Source: UMGS1649 sp045604405 (lineage in GTDB: Bacteria; Bacillota; Clostridia; TANB77; CAG-465). Taken from it: 64,000 bases of DNA. The DNA lies in assembly GCA_045604405.1 (NCBI GenBank), contig JAZUNZ010000047.1, positions 14,714-78,713 of the forward strand, written 5' to 3'. Numbering within the stretch: the stretch's first letter is position 1; each line of letters opens with the position of its first letter. The notes below the pieces were generated by a model that ran no database searches, was not told where the DNA came from, and saw nothing but the letters and a program-made list of their open reading frames with translations. The position numbers and the translations under genes were made by a program. Positions 8,677-17,122 of this stretch are shown here, in pieces.

Positions 8677-8705
8677 TTGACTTTTTAGCATAATAATGTT
8701 ATAAT
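8677..8705 (+). promoter_or_regulatory. Strong sigma-A promoter for the OLE-like RNA
   Basis: TTGACT (8677-8682), 17-bp spacer, perfect TATAAT (8700-8705). The predicted transcription start is near 8712. It opens a 530-bp stretch without any reading frame that reads into oapA. Confidence 0.75.
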
Positions 8706-8711
8706 ATATAA

Positions 8712-9190
8712 CGTATGGCACATTATTCTAGTCGGACTTAACTGTTTTAGGATGGGCCTAAAAATCCATCGAATAGCACATTAATGGCGTCTTGTATTTA
8801 TGCTTCTTTCGCCCAGATTGGGGTGTGAGTATAAGGGGTAAAGATTAAGGTAAATTATATAATGGCATATATGACTCGCCTTTTTCAGCCACACAAATAG
8901 TGTAGACCTTTATATAGAGAGTACTATATAATTGTAGCTAGTCGTGCGTGAAACTTCGGGATAAATGAAACTCTGTTTTGAAATTAGTTTTGCAAAAGCG
9001 AATAAGAACAGTGGAAATCCGTCAGGGAAAACCTCTAGAATGTCACAAAAAGTGAATGTTTTAAGGATTACAGTGTGGACTAAGTGGTAATCAAGTAGCC
9101 AGCTAGGCGACAGCTGGATGCCAGTCTTAAAGGGAAACCGCTACAAGGTAACAAGTAGTGACTAGTAGGGAAATCCGACTTGACCTCAAG
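8712..9190 (+). ncRNA. ole: Large structured RNA, probably OLE RNA (ornate, large, extremophilic)
   Basis: No ORF covers this 0.5-kb stretch, which has a consensus promoter and many purine-rich loops. A long-range closing stem pairs 8727-8740 (TCTAGTCGGACTTA) with 9170-9183 (GAAATCCGACTTGA), about 11 of 14 pairs. Local hairpins include GCCAGCT/AGCTGG (about 9099-9118) and CGCTAC/GTAGTG (about 9139-9160). It lies directly upstream of a protein that matches OapA, the known membrane partner of OLE RNA, in the known gene order. OLE forms a membrane ribonucleoprotein linked to magnesium, alcohol and cold stress. At about 480 nt it would be shorter than the classic 600-nt members. The identity rests on context and fold, not on an alignment. 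Confidence 0.7.
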
Positions 9191-9244
9191 CCACAAAATT
9201 TACTTAAATCATTGCCATATCATATATAGTATAAAAGGAAGAAA

Positions 9245-9799
9245 ATGAAAGAAAACAGAAAATGGATAATAACTACGTTTATAATAACATTTATTTTAGC
9301 TATGCTTTTTGGTGGAGTATCAAACGTAGTAATTGAAAAAATGAATCTAGTTATGGCAATTATAGTTCTTATACTAGTAGTAGTCATAGGTATAGTATTC
9401 GACATGATAGGAATGGCTATTGCAACGTGTGAAGAAGCACCGTTTCACGCAAAAGCCGCAAAAAAACATGGTGGAGCAAAAGAAGTTATAAAACTTTTAA
9501 AAGGAAAAGATAAAGCAACTAATGTATGTAATGACCTTATAGGAGATATTTGCGGAATAGTATCTGGTAGTGCTGGCGCATTAGTAGCCGTAAAATTAAG
9601 TGTAATACTTAATGTCGATGTAGTAATTGTAAGTTTAGTACTAAGTGCTATTGTAGCAATGATTACAGTTGGGTGTAAAGCAATTGGCAAAGGCATTTCT
9701 ATGAATAATGCTGAAGCAATAATGAATATGGTAGGTTATGTACTGCATATAGTAAAACCAATAAAAGAAACAAGTAAGAAAAAGGGAAAGACAGCTTAA
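9245..9799 (+). CDS. oapA: OLE RNA-associated membrane protein OapA
   Basis: 184 residues with four hydrophobic helices (about 8-30, 34-60, 93-118, 120-143). Between helices 2 and 3 lies a conserved-looking hydrophilic loop 'CEEAPFHAKAAKKHGGAKE'. The D-x-x-x-D signature 'NDLIGDICGI' sits at the start of helix 3, the hallmark reported for OapA. OapA binds OLE RNA and holds it at the membrane. The C-terminus is Lys-rich. The start ATG follows AAGGAAG by 4 bases. There is no terminator between the RNA and this gene, so both should lie on one transcript; a terminator overlaps the stop codon. Confidence 0.8.
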   Translation: MKENRKWIITTFIITFILAMLFGGVSNVVIEKMNLVMAIIVLILVVVIGIVFDMIGMAIATCEEAPFHAKAAKKHGGAKEVIKLLKGKDKATNVCNDLIGDICGIVSGSAGALVAVKLSVILNVDVVIVSLVLSAIVAMITVGCKAIGKGISMNNAEAIMNMVGYVLHIVKPIKETSKKKGKTA

Positions 9800-9818
9800 A
9801 GGTCTTTCTCTTTTTCTT
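9784..9818 (+). terminator. Terminator overlapping the oapA stop
   Basis: Stem GGGAAAGAC/GGTCTTTCTC around an 8-nt loop, followed by TTTTTCTT. It begins inside the last codons of oapA. Confidence 0.7.
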
Positions 9819-9860
9819 GAATTTAACAATTATTTGTGATAGTATAAAGTTGGTGATAAT

Positions 9861-10358
9861 ATGAATAAGAAAATAGTAACAGTATTTTTATTGCTGGTTA
9901 TAACAGTTGTTTTAATTTGTTTGGGAACGCTATTTAAAGATAAACAAATGAATAGTCCTTTTTTGCCCTTTGAAGTAGAAGCTGGTAAATATATTGCAGT
10001 TATGTATATTGGAGGAAGTGAAGATAGTTATAACTATTCTTTGGTTCAGAAATATTATGAAAACAATGAATTTGATACTATAGATATAGGCGGCGAAGAA
10101 AAATATTTAATTATTCCATTAGGCAAACCGATATCTGTATTTTCCTTGAGTTTAACAGAAGATGGTGGAGTTGAAGAAAAACTTATACGAAAGAGTGTGA
10201 TAGCACCTTTTTATATAAAGTGTAATATGTCAGATATTTTTTCGAATTGTTTGTTAAGAGTAATGGTAAATAATAAACAGTATAGTTATAGCCCGTATAT
10301 TAGCTTGAAGGACGGAAGCGTTGTAGTAGAAGATTTTGTATACAATGTTAATAAATAA
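9861..10358 (+). CDS. Hypothetical membrane-anchored or secreted protein
   Basis: 165 residues. An N-terminal signal anchor (residues 4-25, 'KIVTVFLLLVITVVLICLG') is followed by a soluble domain of about 135 residues with many Tyr, Asp and Ile and no motif I can name. No lipobox or clear signal-peptidase site. It probably faces outward. Weak Shine-Dalgarno (GGTGAT, 5 bases before the ATG). It is convergent with the DUF4364 gene and shares a strong bidirectional terminator with it. Confidence 0.65.
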   Translation: MNKKIVTVFLLLVITVVLICLGTLFKDKQMNSPFLPFEVEAGKYIAVMYIGGSEDSYNYSLVQKYYENNEFDTIDIGGEEKYLIIPLGKPISVFSLSLTEDGGVEEKLIRKSVIAPFYIKCNMSDIFSNCLLRVMVNNKQYSYSPYISLKDGSVVVEDFVYNVNK

Positions 10359-10363
10359 TATGT

Positions 10364-10404
10364 AATAGAGCTTGTGACCTAATCGGTCATAAGCTCTATT
10401 ATTT
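10364..10404. terminator. Bidirectional terminator
   Basis: Perfectly placed 16-bp arms (AATAGAGCTT...AAGCTCTATT) with a 5-nt loop between the two convergent genes. It overlaps the stop codon of the minus-strand DUF4364 gene. Confidence 0.85.
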
Positions 10405-10897
10405 TACCATATAATTCATCTGCATTTTGCTTCCAGTTGTTAGAGATTCTCTTAGCATTTTCTTTATCTCCAGCAAATATAGTTAAATTTATTAACTCGT
10501 CATTTCCATCTTTAATAAAACAACTAACCTTGTACTCATCTTTTTTTATTGGAAGAATTATTGTGTCTACCTCATAATCTTGCTTGTAATCTTCCATTTT
10601 TTCTTTTAATATGTTTTTCATATTAAGTAGGCTTATCCCAGGTACTAGCTCAATAAGCTCTGTTAAAATTTCTAAACCTAATTCTGTTAAAGTATAAAAA
10701 GTTTTGTCGTTTTCATATGTTTCGTTAATATATCCACTATTTTTTAGTGAGTCTATAAACATACAAATATCTATATAAGTTATATCGTCAAATTCTGAAC
10801 ATAGTTTGGATATTTGCTCGGTGCTTAAATGCACTTTAGATTCTTTTAAAACAAATAAAACTATGAGTCTTTTGTCAAATATATCCATATCTTGCAT
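10379..10897 (-). CDS. DUF4364 winged-helix protein
   Basis: 172 residues. The N-terminal third is a winged-helix type fold ('LIVLFVLKES', 'LSTEQISKLCS', 'DICMFIDSLKNSGYI', 'TLTELGLEIL'). The C-terminal half is a mixed domain ending in a helix. This matches the DUF4364 family of Firmicutes, a presumed transcription regulator of unknown target. Its 5' end lies 76 bp from the divergent cmk start, so it might influence cmk. The start has AAGGGGGA 6 bases upstream. Confidence 0.8.
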   Translation of the reverse strand: MQDMDIFDKRLIVLFVLKESKVHLSTEQISKLCSEFDDITYIDICMFIDSLKNSGYINETYENDKTFYTLTELGLEILTELIELVPGISLLNMKNILKEKMEDYKQDYEVDTIILPIKKDEYKVSCFIKDGNDELINLTIFAGDKENAKRISNNWKQNADELYGKIIELMTD

Positions 10898-10972
10898 TCA
10901 AATTCCCCCTTTACTTTGGGCTACATATATGATATCATAAAACATGTAAAAAATAAAGGGGGAATGGACAAA

Positions 10973-11644
10973 GTGGGATATAAAATAACTATTGATGGAC
11001 CATCTGGAACTGGCAAAGGATATGTAGCACATGAGATTTCAAAAAAACTTGGAATATTATATATAGACACTGGTGCAATGTATAGAGCGTTCAGCCTTTA
11101 TTGTGAAAATAATAATGTAAGTTTGGAGGATGAAGCTAATATAAAGGCTGCACTCGAACGAGTAGATTTAGATTTAGTGTATGAAGGCGAAATGTTAAGA
11201 ATTCTTCTAAATGGTGTCGATGTGTCACAGGATATTAGAAACGAACAAGTAGGATTATATGCATCAAAAGTTTCGGCTATTCCCATAGTAAGACAACATA
11301 TGATACAAAGGCAAAGAGAACTTGCAGGTAAGAGCGATGTGGTAATGGAAGGCAGAGATATTGGCAGCGTTGTATTTCCAAACGCAGAACTAAAAATATT
11401 TTTAACAGCAGATGCAGCTGTTAGAGCAGAAAGAAGATATAAAGACTTGGTAAAAAAGGACAGACAGATAACATTTGAACAAGTCTTAGAGGATATAAAA
11501 AGAAGGGATGAAGCGGATTTAACAAGACCAATTTCACCTCTTATAAAAACAGATGATATGATACAGATAGATACGACAAATTTAAATAAAGAACAAGTTG
11601 TAAGTGAAGTATTAAAATTAGTAAAACAAAAAGGATGGATTTAA
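10973..11644 (+). CDS. cmk: Cytidylate kinase
   Basis: Phosphorylates CMP and dCMP with ATP in pyrimidine nucleotide synthesis. P-loop 'DGPSGTGKGYVA' near the start, 'DTGAMYRAF' for base binding, 'EGRDIGSVVFP', and lid Arg residues ('RRYKDL'). About 223 residues from the GTG at 10973, the usual length. I prefer this GTG because AAAGGGGGA lies 10 bases upstream. The ATG at 10964 abuts that site too closely and the longer frame from 10892 runs back into the divergent promoter. The stop codon abuts the GTG of plsC. cmk-plsC-trmR form one transcription unit. Confidence 0.93.
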   Translation: MGYKITIDGPSGTGKGYVAHEISKKLGILYIDTGAMYRAFSLYCENNNVSLEDEANIKAALERVDLDLVYEGEMLRILLNGVDVSQDIRNEQVGLYASKVSAIPIVRQHMIQRQRELAGKSDVVMEGRDIGSVVFPNAELKIFLTADAAVRAERRYKDLVKKDRQITFEQVLEDIKRRDEADLTRPISPLIKTDDMIQIDTTNLNKEQVVSEVLKLVKQKGWI

Positions 11645-12217
11645 GTGATAAAAACATTTAAAAATATAGTCAAAGTTATTGTATGCCGTGTATTTTATAA
11701 GGTGGAATATGAAGGAAGAGACAATATAGACTGTTCAAAAAATTATGTATTTATGGCAAATCATGTAGGTTCAATGGATGCTGCGTTTATTTGGGCGGAC
11801 ATATTAAATCTTGGAATAATGGCAAAAGAAGAGCTTTTTAAGTTTAAACCATTAGGTGCAATTTTTAAAGCCGCAGGCGTATTCCCTATAGCAAGGGGTA
11901 AAAAAGATTTTAGCCATGTATTCCATGCAGTAAATGTAGTAAATAAAGAGAAAAAGAATCTTTTAATATTTCCAGAGGGAACAAGAAAAGCAAGACTAAA
12001 AAATGTAAAAGCAAAAAACGGAGCAGTATATGTTGCGGCAACAGCAGGCGTAGATGTAATTCCTGTTCATATAACAGAGGATATAAAGATATTTGGAAAA
12101 GTTAAAATAACATATGGTGCGCCGGTAACACTAAATGTAACTAAAGAGAATGTAAAGGACAAGGCTCTTTTAACTAAAGAAACAGAAAGAATAATGGATA
12201 TTATATATGGAAGGTAA
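11645..12217 (+). CDS. plsC: 1-acyl-sn-glycerol-3-phosphate acyltransferase
   Basis: Adds the second acyl chain to lysophosphatidic acid in membrane phospholipid synthesis. 190 residues. Motif I H-x4-D is 'NHVGSMDAA' (about residue 38), motif II covers 'GVFPIARG', and motif III is 'FPEGTRK'. A weak N-terminal hydrophobic helix suggests peripheral membrane association. GTG start directly after the cmk stop (TAAGTG), with AAGGATGG upstream. The cmk-plsC order is common in Clostridia. Confidence 0.93.
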   Translation: MIKTFKNIVKVIVCRVFYKVEYEGRDNIDCSKNYVFMANHVGSMDAAFIWADILNLGIMAKEELFKFKPLGAIFKAAGVFPIARGKKDFSHVFHAVNVVNKEKKNLLIFPEGTRKARLKNVKAKNGAVYVAATAGVDVIPVHITEDIKIFGKVKITYGAPVTLNVTKENVKDKALLTKETERIMDIIYGR

Positions 12218-12223
12218 AAGATT

Positions 12224-12814
12224 ATGCTAAATGAAACAAAGTTAGAAAAGATAAAAACTAAAGCAAGAGAAAACCATGTGCCAATATTACAAGATGCGTC
12301 ACTAGCATATATAAAAACATTGCTTGAAATTAGAAAGCCAGAAAGTATTTTAGAGGTAGGAACAGCAGTGGGATATTCAGCATTAGAGTTTTCAAAACAC
12401 CTAAAAGAAAATGGTAAAATAATAACTATGGAGTTAAATGAAGCTACAGCAAATATTGCAAAAGAAAATATAAAAGACTTAGGCATGGAAAATGTAATAG
12501 AGGTAGTAAATAAAGATGCATATGAATACATGAAAACATTAACAGGTCAGTTTGATGTTGTGTTTATAGATGCAGCAAAAGGTCAGTACATGAAGTATTT
12601 AAAAGAGGCGTTACGTCTTACTAAACCAGGCTCTTTAATTATTGCAGATAATGTTCTTTTAAGAGGTATGGTTATGAGCGACTACAACGAGCATAAGCAT
12701 AGAACAGCGGTCACAAGACTTAGAGAATATATAAAGGAGGTTACTACTAATCCAAATCTAGTATCGTGTGTAATGGATGTAGGAGATGGAGTAGCAGTAT
12801 CTGTAGTTAAGTAG
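12224..12814 (+). CDS. trmR: SAM-dependent O-methyltransferase, probably tRNA 5-hydroxyuridine methyltransferase TrmR
   Basis: 196 residues of the class I 'methyltransferase family 3' (caffeoyl-CoA OMT-like). The SAM-binding motif is 'ILEVGTAVGYSALEF', the metal/SAM motif 'VVFIDAAKGQYMKYL' and the metal site 'LIIADNVLLRG'. Firmicutes members (YrrM) methylate 5-hydroxyuridine at tRNA position 34. Assignment to TrmR is by family; a small-molecule substrate is possible. It starts 6 bp after plsC, with GGAAGG upstream, so it is the third gene of the cmk operon. Confidence 0.82.
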   Translation: MLNETKLEKIKTKARENHVPILQDASLAYIKTLLEIRKPESILEVGTAVGYSALEFSKHLKENGKIITMELNEATANIAKENIKDLGMENVIEVVNKDAYEYMKTLTGQFDVVFIDAAKGQYMKYLKEALRLTKPGSLIIADNVLLRGMVMSDYNEHKHRTAVTRLREYIKEVTTNPNLVSCVMDVGDGVAVSVVK

Positions 12815-12870
12815 CAAGAACTAAAATTTAACATATAATACACTGAAAGTAAAATGGAGGTGTATTTTTT

Positions 12871-13773
12871 GTGGGCATAGGTCTTGCGTTAAGTGGCGGT
12901 GGCGCAAAAGGGATGGCACATATTGGGGTAATTGAAGCTTTAAAAGACTACGGAATAAACATAGATTATATTTCAGGTACAAGTTCTGGTAGCATAATAG
13001 CAGCTCTTTATGCAGTAGGCTGTACACCAAACGAAATGTTAGAATTAGTAAACAGAAATATGAATAGAATTATAGATATAGATAGAAATGTTGGATTTAA
13101 GCTTTTAGGGACGCTTATGAGTAAAAGAGTAAGTATAAAGGGCTTCATAAAAGGAAATAACCTTGAAAAATTATTAAGATATATATTAAGACAGAAAAAT
13201 GTAGAAGACATTTCAGATGTAAAATTTCCACTTGCAATTCCTGCTGTAGATTTAAATACGGGAGAAATTGCATATTTTTGGAACAAGCAAGAGGATGGCA
13301 GAATAAATTTAGTACAAGACAATAATGGTTATGATGATGAACCATCATACCATACAAAAGGTGAGCTTGCAAGTGTTATTAGAGCAAGTTGTAGCGTCCC
13401 AGGAGTATTTGAACCTAAGAAGATAAATGACAATTACTATGTAGACGGTGGAGTTAGAGTAAATACTCCTGTAGAAGTGTTAAGAAAGATGGGAGCGGAT
13501 AAAATAATTGCAGTTACATTTGACTGCAATAAAAAGACTGCATTTAGTATTGAAAATGTTGTAGGAATATCATCGCAAGCATTTAACATAATGACGCATT
13601 CTTCTAATATGGAGGAAATAAATACAGCAGATGTGAATGTACATCTGTGTCTTAACAATGTATCATTATTAGATATATCTAAAGCTACTTATGCAGCAAA
13701 AAGAGGGTATAATATAGTAGCTAAAAATATTATTAAAATTAAAGAACTGTTAGGCATAAAACAAGACATGTGA
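12871..13773 (+). CDS. Patatin-like phospholipase (RssA/NTE family)
   Basis: 300 residues. The oxyanion-hole motif 'SGGGAKGMAHIGV' is near the start, the nucleophile elbow G-x-S-x-G is 'GTSSGS' and the catalytic Asp sits in 'YVDGGVRVNTP'. The Ser-Asp dyad is intact, so it should be an active lipid acyl hydrolase. GTG start with GGAGG 9 bases upstream. It is separated from trmR by 56 bp. The cellular role of bacterial members is not well known. Confidence 0.9.
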   Translation: MGIGLALSGGGAKGMAHIGVIEALKDYGINIDYISGTSSGSIIAALYAVGCTPNEMLELVNRNMNRIIDIDRNVGFKLLGTLMSKRVSIKGFIKGNNLEKLLRYILRQKNVEDISDVKFPLAIPAVDLNTGEIAYFWNKQEDGRINLVQDNNGYDDEPSYHTKGELASVIRASCSVPGVFEPKKINDNYYVDGGVRVNTPVEVLRKMGADKIIAVTFDCNKKTAFSIENVVGISSQAFNIMTHSSNMEEINTADVNVHLCLNNVSLLDISKATYAAKRGYNIVAKNIIKIKELLGIKQDM

Positions 13774-13814
13774 TTAAACACATGTCTTATATATTGCTAT
13801 ATAGTTTCATTTAG

Positions 13815-14477
13815 TTATATTAAACACATAACTGAAAAGAAATGACATATAGATCCGCCTAGTACAAACAAATGGAATATTGAATGGAAGTATGGTACTT
13901 TTTTAAATGCATAGAAGATAACTCCTACTGTATAAGCAATTCCGCCTGCTAGTAAAAAGTATAAGGTAGACATTGAATTTACAGCTCTAAGTCCAGCCAC
14001 AAAATCTTTTGCTATAAACATTATACTCCAGCCCATAACCAAGTATAATACTACATGTAGTATCTTTAACTTTTTAGGGAAACAAGCATAAAGGACAACT
14101 CCTAAAATTGCTGCGGCCCATATAGCACATACTAGTATTATCATTTTGGCACCAACCATATCAATAAGTGAAAAACATATTGGAGTAAATGTTCCTGCGA
14201 TTAGAACATATATTGAGCAGTGGTCTAATACTTTAAATACTTTTTTTGCCCTTTCATTTGTTAGGGCGTGGTATAAAGTGGATATCGTGTAAAGGATGAT
14301 TAAAGTTGCACCAAATATACACACTCCAACTATATCTAAAGCACTACCATTTCCGATGGCTGCAAATACTATCATTAAAACTAGAGCAGCAACTCCAAGA
14401 GCAGCTCCAACTGTATGTGAAACCCAGTTAAATATTTCTTCACCTTTTGTATAACCGTATAAATTTCTTGTAGTCAT
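13815..14477 (-). CDS. trhA: Hemolysin III / PAQR-type membrane protein TrhA
   Basis: 220 residues with seven hydrophobic segments and the PAQR family metal-site residues: 'SHTVGAALG' near the N-terminus, 'STLYHAL' in the middle and a final 'FHSIFHLFVLGGSICHFF' with His residues. Members adjust membrane lipid fluidity or act in membrane energetics. The ATG has GGAGGT upstream. It is convergent with the patatin gene. Confidence 0.92.
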   Translation of the reverse strand: MTTRNLYGYTKGEEIFNWVSHTVGAALGVAALVLMIVFAAIGNGSALDIVGVCIFGATLIILYTISTLYHALTNERAKKVFKVLDHCSIYVLIAGTFTPICFSLIDMVGAKMIILVCAIWAAAILGVVLYACFPKKLKILHVVLYLVMGWSIMFIAKDFVAGLRAVNSMSTLYFLLAGGIAYTVGVIFYAFKKVPYFHSIFHLFVLGGSICHFFSVMCLI

Positions 14478-14681
14478 TTTTTACCTCCGGACATTATTAT
14501 ACCACAACTTGTATTATTATGGTAGAATGGGAGGCAATATAATTATGTGAAATTTTTGTCTAAACATTAAGCTTTATGTCACAAAACCGCATTTATTTGT
14601 TTTCTATATTATTTTCTATCAAATAGAGTTTGCAAATTACATATGACTATGTTAAAATAAATACATTGAAGGTGAAGTAAA

Positions 14682-16001
14682 ATGAGTGAAAAAATAAGTA
14701 AAATAAAACCAAGAAACTTGGCGGGATTTCTAGAATTATTACCTAGTGACCAAGTTTTGTTTAATAAAATATATGATAAGATACGTTTGTCTTATGAAAA
14801 ATTTGGATTTACTCCATTAGATACGCCAATATTGGAATATTCTGATGTACTTCTTGCAAAAGCAGGTGGTGAAACAGAAAAGCAAATATATAGATTTGAA
14901 AAGGGAGATACAGATATATCAATGCGTTTTGATTTAACGGTACCTCTAGCTAAGTATGTTGCAATGCATAGTGGAGAAATAGCATTTCCATTTAGAAGAT
15001 ATCAAATGGGTAAAGTGTTTAGAGGGGAAAGAACGCAAAAAGGAAGATTTAGAGAATTTTATCAATGTGATATAGATGTTATTGGCGACGAAACTTTAAG
15101 CATTATGACAGATGCAGAACTTCCAGCTATAATATATGATACATTTACTAGTCTTGGTTTTAATAATTTTACAATACGCATAAATAATAGAAAAATATTA
15201 AATGGATTTTTTGACTCGCTTGCATTAACTCAAAAAGCAGCAGATATTTTAAGAGTGATAGATAAGATAGACAAGATAGGAAAACAAGCGGTAGAAGAAG
15301 AATTAGAAAAGTTAGAAATAACAAAAACGACAATTGATACAATTATGCAGTTTATTACAATAAAGGGTTCACAAGATGAAGTAATTAAGGCTTTAAATAA
15401 ATTGGGTGTAGATAATGAAGTTTATGCAGAAGGTGTAGCAGAATTAGAACAAGTAGTAAATGGAATTAGAGCATTTGGCGTGCCAGATAATAATTTTAGA
15501 ATAGACTTAACAATTGCCAGAGGATTAGATTATTATACAGGAACTGTTTATGAAACAATTTTAAATGATTATCCAGAGATGGGAAGTGTATGCTCTGGTG
15601 GTAGATATGATAACCTAGCAGAATATTATACAAACAAAAAGCTTCCTGGTGTTGGTATTTCAATAGGACTATCAAGGCTATTCTATCAACTAAAAGAAGC
15701 AGAGATTATTAAAGCTAAAGAGGCTACAACAGCCAAGGTTATGGTGCTTCCAATGCTTGAGGATATGTCATATGCATTAAGCACTGCGACTGTGTTAAGA
15801 CAAGCTGGAATAAATACAGAAGTAAACTATACTAAAAAGAGTGTAAAGGCTATGATGAACTATGCAAATAGAATTGGTGTAGAATATGTAATAATTGTTG
15901 GTGAAGATGAACAAAAACAAAATCTTGTGACAATAAAAAATATGGAAACAGGCAGTCAAGAGCTTTGTAGCTTAGATAAAGCAATTGAAATGTTGAAATA
16001 A
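14682..16001 (+). CDS. hisS: Histidyl-tRNA synthetase
   Basis: Class II synthetase charging tRNA-His. 439 residues. Motif 1 region 'GFTPLDTPILE', motif 2 'GRFREFYQCDIDVIG', the histidine-specific loop 'ARGLDYYTGTVYE' and motif 3 'GVGISIGLSRL'. The C-terminal anticodon-binding domain spans about 345-439 ('MEDMSYAL' to the end, containing 'VEYVIIVGEDE'). A promoter TTGCAA-17-TAAAAT lies about 30 bp upstream. The upstream 200 bp contain no T-box that I can see. Confidence 0.95.
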   Translation: MSEKISKIKPRNLAGFLELLPSDQVLFNKIYDKIRLSYEKFGFTPLDTPILEYSDVLLAKAGGETEKQIYRFEKGDTDISMRFDLTVPLAKYVAMHSGEIAFPFRRYQMGKVFRGERTQKGRFREFYQCDIDVIGDETLSIMTDAELPAIIYDTFTSLGFNNFTIRINNRKILNGFFDSLALTQKAADILRVIDKIDKIGKQAVEEELEKLEITKTTIDTIMQFITIKGSQDEVIKALNKLGVDNEVYAEGVAELEQVVNGIRAFGVPDNNFRIDLTIARGLDYYTGTVYETILNDYPEMGSVCSGGRYDNLAEYYTNKKLPGVGISIGLSRLFYQLKEAEIIKAKEATTAKVMVLPMLEDMSYALSTATVLRQAGINTEVNYTKKSVKAMMNYANRIGVEYVIIVGEDEQKQNLVTIKNMETGSQELCSLDKAIEMLK

Positions 16002-16012
16002 TGAAAAAACAG

Positions 16013-16041
16013 TTGAAAATATTATAAAATTGGAGTATAAT
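16013..16041 (+). promoter_or_regulatory. Promoter for the antitoxin-like small RNA
   Basis: TTGAAA (16013-16018), 17-bp spacer, TATAAT (16036-16041). It starts just past the hisS stop and reads into a short transcript that ends at a strong terminator 100 bp later. Confidence 0.65.
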
Positions 16042-16047
16042 GAATAT

Positions 16048-16150
16048 AATATTAATAGTACTTTATGTACTATTACAAAAAGTTGGAATACCCTTGCCGT
16101 AGTAGGGAATTAAAAAAGTTTTAGTAAGGTAAAATACCTTACTATTTTTT
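16048..16150 (+). ncRNA. Putative type III antitoxin RNA (ToxI-like)
   Basis: A predicted 100-nt transcript between a consensus promoter and a perfect terminator (AGTAAGGT, AAAAT loop, ACCTTACT, then T6; 16123-16150). It holds a first hairpin (AATAGTAC/GTACTATT, 16054-16074) and a second with CCCT/AGGG arms (16091-16107). A-rich runs (AAAAAGTT) flank that second hairpin. This is the position of ToxI in ToxIN loci, where the RNA and a terminator precede the toxin gene. Classical ToxI has tandem repeats of about 35 nt; I see at most one unit, so the assignment is tentative. Confidence 0.45.
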
Positions 16151-16185
16151 GTCGAATTTTGCGATGAAAAGTTAGTGAAAAACGA

Positions 16186-16214
16186 TTGGCAAACAAACGT
16201 TCTTAAAGTATAAT
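16186..16214 (+). promoter_or_regulatory. Second promoter directly before the toxN-like gene
   Basis: TTGGCA (16186-16191), 17-bp spacer, TATAAT (16209-16214), 27 bp before the ATG. Classical type III toxins are read by read-through from the antitoxin promoter. Confidence 0.6.
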
Positions 16215-16240
16215 GAATCCAATTAATATGAGGAGGATTT

Positions 16241-16732
16241 ATGAAAAATTTAAAATTATATTATATTGAAGATGAATATATTAATTATTTAAGACGTTGG
16301 GATAAAAAAGTTGCGTACAACAAAAACAAGGGAAGACCATATGTGGGTGTGGTGTATTCGCACGAAGGTACAGATTACTTTGTACCATTACATTCACCAA
16401 AAGAAAAACATAAGATGATTAACGATAAAGCTGTAGATATATATAAAATTAAAAGTGGAGAATTAGGTGTAGTAAACATTAATAATATGATACCGGTTCC
16501 TATGAGTGTGTTGTCTGAAGTGCTACCATTAATAACTGATAGAAAATATAAAGCTTTATTAGAAAATCAACTGACTTTTTTGAATAACAACAAAAGAGAA
16601 CTATATAAAAAGATATCATGGTTTATCTTTTTGTATCAAAAGGGAAGATAAAATGAAAGAATATTAAATAGATGTTGTGATTTTCAGTTGTTAGAATCGA
16701 AGTGTTTAGAATACAAAAAGAACAATAAATAA
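16241..16732 (+). pseudogene. Type III toxin ToxN/AbiQ-family endoribonuclease, frameshifted
   Basis: The first 130 or so codons match the ToxN family (PF13958): 'YYIEDEYINYLRRWDKKV', 'GRPYVGVVYS', 'YFVPLHSPKEKHKMI' and 'LGVVNINNMIPVPMSVL'. The open frame stops at 16651 after 136 residues. The missing tail is still present in other frames: 'DIMVYLFVSKGK' (near 16608-16650) and then 'ERILNRCCDFQLLESKCLEY' (16655 onward, stop at 16730-16732). Two frameshifts therefore separate a protein that would be about 164 residues, the normal ToxN length. ToxN cuts RNA and is held inactive by its RNA antitoxin; such loci block phage by abortive infection. GGAGG lies 6 bases before the ATG. Confidence 0.8.
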
Positions 16733-16787
16733 TGATGGGCATTTTAACAAAAACATGAACCTAGCACAAAAACTTAACAATTTTTGC

Positions 16788-16816
16788 TTGACATTGACTT
16801 TAACATAATATATAAT
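16788..16816 (+). promoter_or_regulatory. Sigma-A promoter of rpmF
   Basis: Perfect TTGACA (16788-16793), 17-bp spacer and perfect TATAAT (16811-16816), 53 bp before the rpmF ATG. The strength fits a ribosomal protein gene. Confidence 0.75.
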
Positions 16817-16869
16817 ATTTGAGTAATGAAGAAAACTAGATATTTATTTACTTAAAGGAGGGAAATAAA

Positions 16870-17067
16870 ATGGCACAACCAAAAAGAAGATGGTCAAAAG
16901 CTAGAACAGCACTTCGTCGTTCTACATGGAAATTAGAAGAAAAATCACTTGCAACATGTGAAGCATGTGGAGAAGTTATACTTCCACACAAAGCTTGCCC
17001 TGCTTGTGGTAAATACAATAAAAGACAAGTAGTTGAAATAAAGGCTAAAAAAGAAGAAAATAAGTAA
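16870..17067 (+). CDS. rpmF: 50S ribosomal protein bL32
   Basis: 65 residues. The family N-terminus 'AQPKRRWSKARTALRRSTW' is followed by a four-Cys zinc ribbon ('CEACGEVILPHKACPACGKY'), the zinc-binding C+ form. The C-terminus is Lys-rich. GGAGGG lies 7 bases before the ATG. It has its own promoter and terminator and no yceD/DUF177 gene upstream, unlike many Firmicutes. Confidence 0.97.
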   Translation: MAQPKRRWSKARTALRRSTWKLEEKSLATCEACGEVILPHKACPACGKYNKRQVVEIKAKKEENK

Positions 17068-17084
17068 GAAAATAAGTAATATAG

Positions 17085-17113
17085 ACCTCACGATAAAGTG
17101 AGGTTTTGTTTTT
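17085..17113 (+). terminator. rpmF terminator
   Basis: ACCTCAC/GTGAGGT stem with a 6-nt loop followed by TTTGTTTTT. Confidence 0.8.
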
Positions 17114-17122
17114 AGGTGAGTT

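Noticed and set aside
14478..14681. T-box riboswitch before hisS
   Set aside because: The 200-bp leader lacks the T-box sequence and a terminator/antiterminator pair; only a simple promoter is visible.
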